Part shown: piece by piece, positions 1 to 10,485 of the stretch
Position numbering within the stretch: the first letter of the stretch is position 1
How the letters are laid out: each line of letters opens with the position of its first letter
NCBI GenBank assembly: GCA_001642005.1
Contig: LWCA01000125.1
Span: 1 to 49,907, forward strand
Source: Intoshia linei
Taxonomy: Eukaryota; Orthonectida; Rhopaluridae
Reading direction: 5' to 3'
DNA: 49,907 bases
The notes under the pieces: generated by a model
Database searches by the model: none
Seen by the model: only the letters and a program-made list of their open reading frames with translations
Told to the model about the DNA's origin: nothing
Position numbers and translations under genes: made by a program

Positions 1-204
1 TATTATATTAGGGATGAAATGCCTCATATGATCGCATATAGAAGAATAAATGGTGTATCAATTTGTGAATATCGCATGCGAATTCTTGAAAGAATTACTA
101 ATGAAGCAATACATGTCTTTACCTTACTAAAATTACTTCACTTCTACAATCATGTGGAGCGATACTATGGTGCTGTAAACCGCGGTGAAGATTTTCATGA
201 ATAA
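1..204 (+). CDS. 3' end of an unidentified gene (partial at window edge)
   Basis: Frame 1 is open from the first base to a TAA at 202-204 and encodes 67 residues. The composition looks coding: mixed charged and hydrophobic residues with few Asn/Lys/Ile runs, containing the segments AYRRINGVSICEYRMRI and HVERYYGAVNRGEDFHE at the C-terminus. I do not recognise the family. The 5' part lies outside the window, and an acceptor may exist at the TTAG at 8-11, so the visible piece may be only the last exon. Directly after the stop comes a copy of the AT-rich modular repeat, so no further exon is expected downstream. Function unknown. Confidence 0.55.
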   Translation, partial: YYIRDEMPHMIAYRRINGVSICEYRMRILERITNEAIHVFTLLKLLHFYNHVERYYGAVNRGEDFHE

Positions 205-850
205 TTTTATAACATAATATACTTATTTTGTATAATACACAATAAACGTGTTAAGAGTATACAACTGTATCGCCTGTAAATTTTTTGAAATTGTAGGGAT
301 GTTTTCATTAAAAAAAGAAGGGTAATTTGGGGTTTTGGCCCTGAAGATATAATTTTTTTAAATTCTCCAACTCGTTTGATTTTCAAAAAAAGGGACAACT
401 GGGGTTTTTAACCCGTAAGATTAGAAATTAGGAGATTGAAATTTATCTTATTATACGTCACAGAAAAAACTAATTGAAATGTGGTCTTTAAAAAAATGTA
501 AGACTGGTAGTTATTTCAATAAAGCGTAACACACAGACACACACAAACAAAAATCGCGTAGCATATTATATAAGTTAGGACTAATGTAATGTCAAAAATA
601 ATTTTTTTTATTTTTATTATATCAGTGCACTGCGGGGAAAAAAATATTTGTTTTATTTTTCGTTAGTGTTTATTGCATTATTTATATTTGATATTTATTA
701 AAGTTTTTAATCTTTGCACATATTCTAACATCAATGTTTTTTTCTTATCAAAAGTTAAGTTATGCCCCAAATTTTAACGTATTTCACAGGTACGTCCTGA
801 AATAAAAAAAGTTCAGAAACACTATTATATTTTATTCCAGCAGTATGTTT
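205..850. other. Intergenic stretch filled by repeats
   Basis: No gene is visible between the stop at 204 and the end of the ZGPAT-like gene. About 240-575 is a copy of the modular AT-rich repeat. About 700-823 is a relic of the hAT MITE whose intact copy lies at 33901-34307; both share the stretches around 'aatctttgcacat' and 'atttcacaggt', and end in GAAACACT. The remainder is simple AT-rich DNA. Confidence 0.6.
240..575 (+). repeat. Modular AT-rich repeat, copy a
   Basis: Contains the family core (ggtaatttggggttttggcc), the second motif (a run of A, then ggacaa.tgggg and a run of T, then acccgtaagat), the segment near 480 (aattgaaatgtgg) and a CA-rich tail ending in acacacacaaacaaaaat. 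The same order of blocks recurs at 22030-22430 on the same strand and at 9145-9560 and 15835-16150 on the other. No ORF or terminal inverted repeat could be seen. Class unknown. Confidence 0.7.
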
Positions 851-2829
851 TTATATATCTAAAAGATAATAATTTTTGTCCATAACCGTATAAATAAATA
901 AAAAATAAACATGGGTATGCTTTTCCCATTGACCAATAGATTCAAACAGTTCTTTATCAACATTGTCGAGTGGAATTATAGATTCATTGATTAAAATATT
1001 TGCTAGAGAGTATTCTGCTAAACAATACAATTTAAAAAAATATACAAGTACATATAGTCCAGTGTTTCTTAATCTGTTTTACTTCAGGGCGCACCTGTGA
1101 AAAAAAATAAAAATTTTGGCAAATTTTAATAATAAAAAACACATCGATATTTGAAAATGTGCAAAGATGAAAAACAATAAAAATATAAAATGATAATAAT
1201 AATACAAAAACATTTTTATTTGGTGAATTTATTTAAGAACATTTAAGGCATAATGAAATTTTTGGTATTCAACATATTATTTAATATAAATTCTAATAAT
1301 TTAATACGTTAAATAATAAATCCCAAAAGTTTCATCAAAGAATTGTCAAAGTAAAAGTTTGACATTAATTTTTCAAAATTTATAAAATTTTCAATTAAAA
1401 TTTCTTTGCGGCGCACAAGTTAAGAATCACTATAGTATAATCTTAACGAAATCCAACAAACCAATAGATTATAAAAATCGTAAATAAAAAATACATTTGG
1501 GTAAAATTTCGCCTTGTTTAACATACATGGTTTGTGAATTGCATGTTACATTTGGTTTGACAGCATATATTAAACAATTATCAATATCATCATTGAATAT
1601 ATCGTCTATAACTCCTGGATACCACAAATCTTCTTTTCCTTTAAAAAAAATTTCTTCATCTTTCAATAAGTTACTAAAATAAACCATTTATGCGGTTCAA
1701 TAATGAACATGGAAAATAGATAAAAGGACCGACAATGTCCTAGATTAACAAAAAGTGTTTCCCAATCATTATAATGAATGAATCATTAATTATCGAGCAT
1801 TTTTTCCCTTTTTCTAAAATTGTTTGATAACACTATATTATCTAAAATTTAAACGATAAATCATTTCTTTGAACCCAAAATCAAAGTCTTAGGACCTGAG
1901 ACTCAAATTAGAACACACTGGTTTAAGTTAAACTTTAAGATATATAATCTATAAAAAAACTTCAAACACTAACCTACTGTTGGGTACATGTTTGAAACGA
2001 CTAATGTATAAATATAAAAAAATTTACTCAAAATTAGGAGATTCAAATGGGAATAAATCATCTTGATTAACGATTATATTGTGTGCATTTCTAAAAACAC
2101 TGAAAATTTTATAATAAAAATTTACTTGCAACATTTATCCACAAGATTGCATTTATTTTGAAGAAAGTAAGGGCATATTTTCATTTTATTACAAGTAGGG
2201 TATAAAAAATGAATTTGACACTACAATGATAATCAATGTCTATAATTTATTAATTACCAAATTATTTTTAAAAAACTTTTCAATAAACGCATGAGAATAA
2301 TGAGTAACATTCAAATTGTCGGTATATAAAACCATACAAGAAGACTTTTCAAATTTTGTAAACTTTTCTTCATTTTCAGAATCAGTATCCTTCAAAATGA
2401 AAAAATTGAAATTAAAAATTTTTAAATTAAGTGACAAAGAATCAACTATACATATAAAGCGTTTGATGGAGTATCTGAATTGGTGGAAATTAAGTTTTCG
2501 TCGTTAGATTCTTCTGAATTGGTATCGGTTAATTCATCGTCATCTATAGATTCTACATGTAGTGAATATGATCAACGATGAGTTAAATTAATAAATTCAA
2601 TTCAATTTCATACCAACGTCTTCAATACATTCAACATCTTGTATATTTTTCTCAAGATTAGATTGTATAGTTTCTAATAATTGTAACTCCTCAACGTCAG
2701 TCGTTTCATTAATAAGTTTTAATAGTTCTTTAATCTGAATTAATTGAAAATGAAACAATGGTAAATGAATATTTATAAAAAAAGCAAAAAATTATTTACT
2801 TGAGACAAGTTTTTCACATTTTTTTCCAT
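851..2829 (-). CDS. ZGPAT: ZGPAT-like CCCH zinc finger / Tudor protein
   Basis: Eight exons join in phase on the minus strand: 2829-2800, 2734-2614, 2552-2452, 2389-2258, 2220-2126, 2090-2028, 1673-1495, 1017-911 (or read through to a TAA at 851). Order of parts: a short helical N-terminus as in the SPF30/ZGPAT group; an acidic Ser/Asp/Glu region; a segment ending FLYPTCNKMKICPYFLQNKC, which carries the first two cysteines of a CCCH finger (Cys144, Cys152, Cys158/159, His163, the last created across an intron); then a Tudor-like segment around LWYPGVIDDIF ending GEILPK. The final exon reaches the W-E-x-H-T that precedes the G-patch in ZGPAT, but no G-patch follows. ZGPAT in vertebrates is a nuclear repressor that recruits NuRD and also touches the spliceosome. 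The family call rests on remembered alignments; the 3' end is uncertain. Start chosen as the first ATG that splices in phase. Confidence 0.8.
1060..1432 (-). mobile_element. hAT MITE (CAGTGTTTCTTAATC family) in ZGPAT intron
   Basis: Left end CAGTGTTTCTTAATC and right end AAGTTAAGAATCACT are imperfect inverted repeats. Inside are blocks shared with the clean copy at 33901-34307 (gcgcacctgtgaaa, caaagaattgtcaaagtaaaagtt), in opposite orientation. Flanks carry a worn TATAGT repeat. There is no coding capacity. It sits wholly inside the last intron of the ZGPAT-like gene. Confidence 0.7.
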
Positions 2830-2895
2830 TTATTTGTTTCCAATGTAACAATTTTCGATTAAATTAAAATTTATTTTCATAAATAATATAACCAT
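2830..2895. promoter_or_regulatory. Bidirectional promoter, 66 bp
   Basis: The only DNA between the start codons of the ZGPAT-like gene (minus) and the C9orf78-like gene (plus). It is AT-rich with no repeat copy and no obvious TATA box position that can be defended. Inferred to serve both genes since there is no room for separate promoters. Confidence 0.5.
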
Positions 2896-3685
2896 ATGGA
2901 TAAAAACAAAGTACAAGGTGTAATTTTTAAAAAGTGCAAAAAACCAAAAAAACTTAATTTAAGATGTAAAAAGAACGACATTCAATATGACAATTCTATA
3001 TCGTAGTTTACAGTATTATAATTTATTTACATTTTAATATCAGAAACAAAGTTGAAATATCCAAAAATATACAAAAAAATAGAAATAAACCTAAAGGCCT
3101 ATGTTTTAATGTAATTTTGAAAATTATGAATTAAATTTTAAATTTTCAAATTTAGCTGAACGAAGATAATGTTGTAACCGAAATTGTACCCAAAAAAGAG
3201 TTTTTTTAAAGTAAATTTTTTTAATACTCTTTTAGAAATGATAATATAGCTAAACAATTTTCGATTGAAACAAATTTTGTTCAAGAAGACAAAAATATGT
3301 AACAACTTATTTTTTTCATTAAAAATATTATTTAGGTTAAATTTTATATTAGATCGTCTATCCACGAATCAATCACAAAAAGACGAGTAGTTTTTTAATT
3401 ACTACGTTGTATTTCATTTTTTATCAATTTTTAGCTCCGAAAACGTAAAGTTGATTGATTCTTTTTATGCCTTACCGGAAAACATTGCAAATATTACTAG
3501 TGGAATAAATACAAACACTGTGGAATCGAATCAAGTTTTAACTGGGATTCCAGAAGTTGACTTGGGAATAGAGTTACATTTTATTTTAATTAAAAAAATT
3601 CAAATTTAGATACAAGTATGAAAAAATCGCAAAAATGCAAAAAGAATTACACAATTTTACCAAAAACAAAGAAAATCTACCCTAA
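2896..3685 (+). CDS. C9orf78: C9orf78 / TLS1-like spliceosome-associated protein
   Basis: Seven exons fit one reading frame of 181 residues: 2896-3002, 3044-3110, 3156-3199, 3236-3298, 3336-3386, 3435-3572, 3610-3685, with introns of only 36-48 bp. The N-terminus is very basic. The diagnostic block is YALPENIANI followed by SNQVLTGIPEVDLGIE, matching the LPEN..SNQMLSGIPEVDLGID block of human C9orf78. A FSIETN segment matches FSAETN upstream of it. The human protein is about 289 residues and binds SNRNP200/BRR2 in the spliceosome; here everything after the IPEVDLGI block is cut to about 30 residues ending KENLP, losing the conserved aromatic C-terminal part. The start ATG lies 66 bp from the start of the divergent ZGPAT-like gene; the stop faces the end of the WIPI2-like gene 66 bp away. 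Confidence 0.82.
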
Positions 3686-3751
3686 AAATTTACCAATACC
3701 ATTGTAACTAAAATTTAATTAACAATTATATAAATAAATAATGAGTATCAA

Positions 3752-6700
3752 TTAAATATCCATTAAATCTTGTGACAGGTTTATAGTTTTAGTATTTCCG
3801 TTAACTGATAAAGATAAATCTACATCAAATTCATTATCACTGAGGGAATTGGATATTAAATTGCTTTTTGTAAGTGAAGATATTGGTTCGAATGACATTG
3901 GTGGAATTACAGGTGGTATCAATGGTTTTATGTTAGATTTTAACGGATCAATATATGCAACTTTATCTAAAATTTTTATATAAATAAAATAGTTTCAATG
4001 TATCAATCCCACGCGTCCCATAATAAAAAAATATAGTTCAGGATCCCAAGCAAAATATTTGTAAAGTAATACATTCATTAGTTCATTGTTTTTTAAATTG
4101 TTAAATACGATTAACATAAAATTTGAAAATTCTTAAACACTCAAAATGTTTTATTAAGATGTTTTTATTTCTAACTGTTAAACTCAGAAATAGAAGTCTC
4201 CGAAAATGAAAAATAGGTACCTAAAAAAATATAACAAACGATGTGTAGTGTCATAATCCCTAGTCATTCCTTTAAGTCTCTTGATTTTAAATTTAATACA
4301 CAAAATAGTTGATATTCAATAAATTTTTTTAATACTCAATTAAGAAAAATGTACAAATTTATTTTTTTTCACTAATATTTTGAATATTTCCCAAATTTCT
4401 CGTTTTGAGATTGATGGGTTTATAGAATTAATTTTATTGAGATCCTCAAAATTTCTTAAATTATCCCTTTTTATTCTGATCTAACCGACTACAACTATAA
4501 ATCTTTTTAAATATTGTATCCATGAATTTAAAAATATTTGACATTTTAGAAAATTGAAACTTAAATAAAATTTTTAAAAAATGGCCATACTGATTGGGAA
4601 AAGCATACAGAGAATTGTGTCAAAGTATTACCATCTTCACTCATTTTTTTGATTTGACTAATGGAAATATCTACGGCTGCGTCAATTGGTAAAGAGTCAT
4701 CGTAGTTTCTGTCTTCTATGCGATCGTCCAATCTAATTTGAAATTATACAATAATTTAAACAGGTGTAAAATAAAAATGTACTTGTATTGTCTATAAAGG
4801 GTACACTCTCCACCTGTTTCCATGTTAATATCGTAAATGTATAAAAATCCTTCCAAAGAAGAAACGTAGAGTTTTGTGATATTCGGCGCTCTTAAATATA
4901 ATTTATTAAGGATAATATTAATTGTACAACCATTTTCTAATAGTATGATAATTCGTCTGATACTATGCCTAAATGAGCAGTGCTCTTAAGTAGGTTTTTT
5001 GATTTTATAGTGGAGTGCCAGATAATAATTACCACTGATATACTATTAATACGTAAAATATCAAAAAATAATTAAATCTGGTTAATAAAATTTTCAACTA
5101 AAGTTAAGCAACCTATAGAATAGTGATAAATTTTTATAAAATGTTGCAATATCATTAATTAATTGTACTGTATTGGTTCCAGATTTAAATAGTATTCGGA
5201 CTACAATTTCAAAATATTTATATTTTTTTGATTTATTACATTTACATTAAACTTGTGATTACATTTATTAAAAAATTAAAGGGGTTTTTCTCATAAAGTT
5301 TGGTAGAATCGTATTTTTCAAAATAATATTGGAAAATGGGCATTTTTTCATTAATGGTTGATAAAATTGTAATTTTTATTTTGAGTTTGGAATCCAAACC
5401 TGTTAATTGATAAAGATTAAGTAGATTTTCCCCTCAAGGTAAATTGAATTTTTCAAAAAAATATTGGTAAAAGAAGATTATTTCCTTAAGGGTTGGTAAA
5501 ATTGGATTTTTTATTTTGGGTTTGGATTAAGTGGGTTTTTCCATCAATGTAAATTGGAATTTTCAAAAAAATATTGGAAAAAGAGGATTTTCCCCTAAGG
5601 GTTGGTAAAATTGGATTTTTAAGTTTGTGGTTAGATTAAGTGGATTTTTCAAAAAAATATTTTTATCCTTTATTGTTATCTTATTTTTATTTTCCTTGAA
5701 GGTTTGAATGGTATTTTTTATTAACTATTATTTTTAGTAAATATTATTAAATTTTTATTCATGGTGGGATAAAAGTGGGATTTTAAAAATAATAATGTAG
5801 CTGTCGTCTAGGCATTGGGATAAAATCCAGATATCTGACAACTCTAATAAATAATAAAAATAAACAACAGTTGATACTTTTTTTTATATTTTATTTGAAT
5901 CTTACTGTCCGCAGGTTTCCAGAGACCCACTGGGAAAACATTGATATAAGCTAATTTAAAAATAAAATATATAAATTGAGTAACTCATTATATAAAATTG
6001 TGGGTAGGACAGTATTCTAAAAATTAAAATTTTGTAAAATTACGTTTCAATAATTGCTACTTTCGTAGACAAGTTTGGAGATAAAAGGTACGCAACAGCA
6101 AAAGCTCTAGTTTGAGTAAGTATTTCACTAACATTTCCAGGTAGCATTGCAGCAGAACTTTTTAGTGCACTTCCGAAATACTCACTCCACGATTTTGATT
6201 CAATATCAGTATTCCTATTCAATTTTTTAGTTGAATCTATATGGTTCATTTTTTTTTCTTCGGTCTCTCTCTTGAAAATATGAACAGTCTCTGTATTACT
6301 AGACGAACAAATCAAATCACCATCCAAACAAAACCGCAAATCCTGGATATTAACACATCTAAATCAAATGAAATGAAGTTAATCAAAATAAACCTTTTCA
6401 CACCTCTCCGAAATTCATAAAGTTTTTTACCAGAACTGACGTCAAAAAGACGTATAATGGTGCCTTTAATAGAAGCAGTAGCAAAAAGAGTATTTGCATT
6501 ATTAAAACAAATGGCAGTAACTGCGGTTTCATGAGCAGCAATAGCAATAGATGCCCTCTAAAAATAAAATAAAGAAAAAATATTAAAACCAAATTAGTAG
6601 TATCAAAAAGTTGAATAGTTCCAGAATCAATGGAACTAGGATAAGCAAGTAAAGATTGATTCATATCATTTGACAAGGCAAATACGCCATTTGGATTGGG

Positions 6701-7179
6701 AGACGTTTCTTTGATTGTATGCAAAATCATCATGTCACGTATATTGTGAATATGTAAACTGGATTCAAGGCAAACGACAAGTCTAAGTCTATTCATTCTA
6801 ATAGCCACAATGGCTGAAGGGTAGCTGTAATTACAAATTTCAGATTCTTTTTTAAAATGACAAATTTTCAAACGTCTAGGTAATTTTTCAGTCACAATGG
6901 CCAACAAAGAACTAGAAAATAGGCGTTCAACGATAATCAAAGCTTCGCCTCTGTAATTATAAACAACTTCCAATTTATCTGGTGATTTGAGTGAAATAAT
7001 TTTAAATCCGTCATTTGAACCAATTGTTAAAGTTCTACATTTTAATTAAACTTTATAAATTTTAAAACTAACGTGTAATCCTGGTTAAATGATACGAAGC
7101 GTAATCTTTCAATTTTATCTGCAGTGTCAATCATTGCTGAAGTTTCGACTTCATTCATCTCAGAATTTTCCAAATTCAT
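3752..7179 (-). CDS. WIPI2: WIPI2-type PROPPIN (Atg18 family, autophagy)
   Basis: Seven exons give an exact frame of 484 residues: 7179-7073, 7034-6590, 6557-6394, 6358-6044, 4890-4783, 4732-4632, 3966-3752. WIPI1/2 hallmarks in order: VERLFSSSLLAIV, LKICHFKKESEICNYSYPS, LHIHNIRDMMILHTI, then the phosphoinositide-binding FRRG motif at about residues 233-236 within YEFRRGVKRC (created across an intron), SSSNTETVHIF, and the last propeller blade around LYIYDINMETGGEC. A Ser-rich, probably disordered tail follows. WIPI2 binds PI3P on the nascent phagophore and recruits ATG16L1. The 1.15-kb intron 4 holds tandem repeats. It is one of two PROPPIN genes in the window. The start is the ATG that opens the phase-matched first exon. 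Confidence in the family is high; WIPI1 versus WIPI2 is less certain. Confidence 0.9.
5415..5665 (+). repeat. Tandem repeat, about 109-bp unit, in WIPI2 intron 4
   Basis: Three successive units begin with gattaagt at 5415, 5525 and 5634. Each contains a segment like 'aaaaaaatattgg' and 'aagggttggtaaaattgg'. Related single units and the same downstream flank (aatgtagc.gtcgt.taggc) recur at 16680-17000, so a longer dispersed element probably carried the tandem array. Confidence 0.65.
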
Positions 7180-8025
7180 GTTAAATTAATTAAATACATT
7201 AGAAATATTTTGAATCTAAGATACAATTTTACAAGACTTTGTCGTTATAAATACAAAATGCACATTTGTTTATTAAGAAAGTGATTTACACGATGTATTT
7301 GATTTGGAATTTTACTGTTGCAATTCATTGCAATGTGTTGAAAAGTTTTATTTTTTTCTTGTTTTCTTTCTAATTTTAAAGTTACCTACAGTGTTATCAG
7401 GTGAATTTATTGTAAATTTATATCAAATAATACTTTATTTTGAATAATTTGACCTTAATTTATAAATTCTACTAATTTGGAGACATTGCTGTATAAATTA
7501 TAATGCTTTGTGAATGATACAATTATTTGCATACTGTATTATTTCACTAATTGTATGAGAATACATACAATTAAAATATTGGGACAATGATTAAAAGTAT
7601 TTACATTAATTTTTCAATAATATAGAAATTTATCTGGGCCACTGGTTGTTACCTGAACAATTTTTGGTATTTAGCTGAAAGTACGACAGCATCAAAGTAG
7701 TATTTAATTTATCAACTAATATTCCAAATGTTTGGATTAAATTTTAATTTAAAATGTAAATATTCATCCTACAATTACAAAAAAAATAGTAGAATTATAA
7801 TGTCCGCCCTCGGCAGAGCTATGATGCTGTTTGTACCAAGTAAATTACAGTCAAGCTAATATATTACATTACATGAAATTAGAAATTTCCTACAGTTAAA
7901 TGTAAATATTATAATGAATGTCTAATTGTTCGTTTGTTGAGGTTATTTCTAAATATTCATACATAATAATAAAGTACATATTAACGCAATAACCAATGTT
8001 TATTTGCAAAAAATTGAAAATAAAA
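7180..8025. other. Intergenic region between divergent WIPI2 and GLMP genes
   Basis: No exon can be supported. It separates two start codons, so it should hold both promoters. The only structured item is a copy of the short hairpin repeat at 7802-7860. Confidence 0.5.
7802..7860 (+). repeat. Short hairpin repeat, copy 1
   Basis: Begins ccgccctcggcagagct and ends taaattacagtcaagcta. The two ends of the tgctgtttgtac..taaattacagtcaagcta portion are imperfect inverted repeats able to fold into a stem. Other copies are at 20847-20902 (minus), 36352-36409 and 44251-44310. Confidence 0.6.
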
Positions 8026-10469
8026 ATGTTAATATTTTTATATCTTTTCGCATTGCTTCAAATATTACAAGCCGATAGAATAGTAATTTTTAGTAAACAA
8101 TGTAAACAAATTTAGATACATTATACTGCCAACTATGGAAAAACATTCTCAAAGAATGACACTGTCCACTTGCATTACTTAAATGGCACAAATGCTATTG
8201 ATACATTGCATGTTTTTATGGCTGCAATCCAATACCCAGCAATCATGTATGTGCACTCACAATTAAATGAAACCGCCCAAGTAGATTGGCATTTATTTGA
8301 CCCAGATACTAAACCTCCAATAGTGTCATTTTTAGGTCCTAAATATGTGTCTGGGTTTACACTTTCCAAAGTAAATTAATACATTGTTTTCCGATTCTTA
8401 ATTTAATTAGATACATGAATTTGTGTACGAAAAAAAAATACGAAAGATTATAAATACAGATGATGTTAGTTGTGCTAAATGGGAATGTTATAGCAAGGGT
8501 AACACGCACATTCTTAAAGGTGTGATACCTACTGAAAAAAAAAACAAGGAAATTTACATTGAAGTATAATTATATATTTTATGTATCAAATATTTTAAAT
8601 TTTATAGTTGGACATGATTGGAAAAAATGGCAGAGCTTCATATTATCCTAAAATGGAAATTAACCCCGATTCCGTTTCCGTAAAAATTGAATTAGTCAAT
8701 TTTGCTACACTTTCTAATAGCCATTTGTCTATTGAATATCGGTTTTATTCTGAAAGTGTGCGCAATTCCATATTAACCAAAACAACTAGAAAATATATTG
8801 ACGACATGAATAGTCCTTATAATTTTAAAGTAATTTCAATTATAATTCAAATTTACCATTAAATTAAAATTAAAAAAATATTAGTATGTTTTTTTAAAAA
8901 TGGCGAATGTAAATGAAAGTACCTACTTTGCGTGGAAATCAATTGCCTATTCAACTGATTCACTAGAAACTGACAAATCAATGTATGTTCAAGAAGACAA
9001 ATTACCGTTAGATAAAATCAGATACAATGACCTTTTTACAACTTTTTCAAACTATCATCCCTACAAAGATTGGAATAGAATATTTTACTTTGGAAAAAGT
9101 GACGAAATTCCAGTCAATAATACAAATCACATTTTCTGGTAAAGTTTATCCTTAAATATATAATATGCTACGCGATTTTTGTTTGTGTATGTGTTCAGCT
9201 TTATTTAAATAACTATCCGTTTTAGAATTTTATAAAGTCCACATTTCAATTACACTTTTTTCCGGGGATGTTCGCAAACATAATTTAAACCTCTCAAACT
9301 CACATCTTACGGGTCAAAAACCCCAATTGTCCCTCTTTTTGAAAGTCAAACGAGTTGGAGATTTTAAAAAATATATACGTTGATACGGATTTTAAAATCA
9401 TAAACATTATCATAAATTTAAATTTAAAAAAATTATATCTTCAGGGCCAAAACCACAAATTACCCTTCTTTTTTTAATGAAAACAGCCCTAGAATTTCTG
9501 TGTGTTTGTTGTTCTGTGAGAATGTTTGTATGTAGTACATAACAGTCAACCTAGTATCATTATAATTAGGGAAAGTAAAATTTTATTTTCATGTGTTCAT
9601 AAATTGAGGGTTAATTTACTAAACATTACCATAAAATTGTATGAATTGCTGTCACTATTACCCCGGTTTTAAGTACAATTTATAAAAAAATCGCCTATTA
9701 TAGATGTATAAGTAAGTGATAATTGGGACCCGTATAAATTAATTTTGTCATGTTAATTGGTAAATTGGTTATTTCTGTATTAAAAAAAATTTACACACTT
9801 AAATCATTAAGCTTTAACTCTTACGAGAATATGCTGATTTTAAAAAATTGAAAGCAAAAAATTTCACTTTTGAAATGTTAAAAAACACTAAAATTTAATG
9901 CTTAAAAATTCACATATTTCAAATGTTATTGATTTGTAAAGTGAACCACTTAAATTTGGCTTTAATATTTAGCTTAGAATTAGCAATAAATAATTATTAA
10001 TTTATGACACGTAATTACAATGACGTCGTGTGATTGTATTTTATTAGAATATAATTTATTTTATTGTTGGCACAAAGTAAATGTTGATAATAAAATTAAT
10101 TTTTACGCATATTACAGGTTATTGTATGAGCAGTAATTTGTTCATAATTTATATTGGTACCGCCTTATTTTGGTTTGTATACAAACCAATGTAAATTTAT
10201 GAGTGTATTTTTGGCATCTATACATGCAATTGTCTCGTAAGGGTTAATCCTCTCTAACAAAAATATACCAAAAACCTTGCCTTATTTATAACTACTTTAT
10301 TCACTATATTAGGTCTTTTACAATTTCAAAGTCGGATATTTTACTAACCTCAATATCAATATGGTTAATAGTTCTCGTATCAATTATTATAGCCATTCCT
10401 CTCTTGGCTATAATTTTCACTGGAGCTATTAGAAAGGCCAAGAAAACACAAGAATATGAAACCATATAA
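8026..10469 (+). CDS. GLMP: GLMP-like glycosylated lysosomal membrane protein
   Basis: Six exons join in phase to 365 residues: 8026-8082, 8116-8370, 8411-8563, 8608-8829, 8885-9138, 10313-10469. Residues 1-16 (MLIFLYLFALLQILQA) are a signal peptide. The lumenal part carries several N-glycosylation sequons (NGT, NET, NDT, NES, NNT) and the family-like stretches LHVFMAAIQYPAIMYVH..VDWHLF and YFAWKSIAYS, compared with TLHYLW..VNWSLL and FAQWRPVAYS of human GLMP. A single transmembrane helix (about 325-350) is followed by a short basic tail ending EYETI, which has the Tyr-x-x-hydrophobic lysosomal sorting signal in the position of YQSI in human GLMP. GLMP is the accessory partner of the lysosomal transporter MFSD1. 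Intron 1 is 33 bp; intron 5 (1.17 kb) holds a modular AT-rich repeat. The stop lies 16 bp from the end of the convergent ankyrin gene. Confidence 0.85.
9145..9560 (-). repeat. Modular AT-rich repeat, copy b, in GLMP intron 5
   Basis: Minus-orientation copy of the family: starts with tatgctacgcgatttttgtttgtg, contains cttacgggtcaaaaacccc and cttcagggccaaaaccacaaattaccc, in the reverse of the order at 240-575. It ends next to gtacataacagtcaacctagta, the 3' part of the short hairpin repeat. Confidence 0.7.
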
Positions 10470-10485
10470 TATAATTTTTTACTAA

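Noticed and set aside
200-910. G-patch exon for the ZGPAT-like gene
   Set aside because: Searched the minus strand for a Gly-rich GIG..LL..MGY pattern; only repeat sequence was found.
8175-8369. Minus-strand ORF opposite GLMP exon 2
   Set aside because: Shadow of the GLMP coding exon, which matches the family and has correct splice phases.
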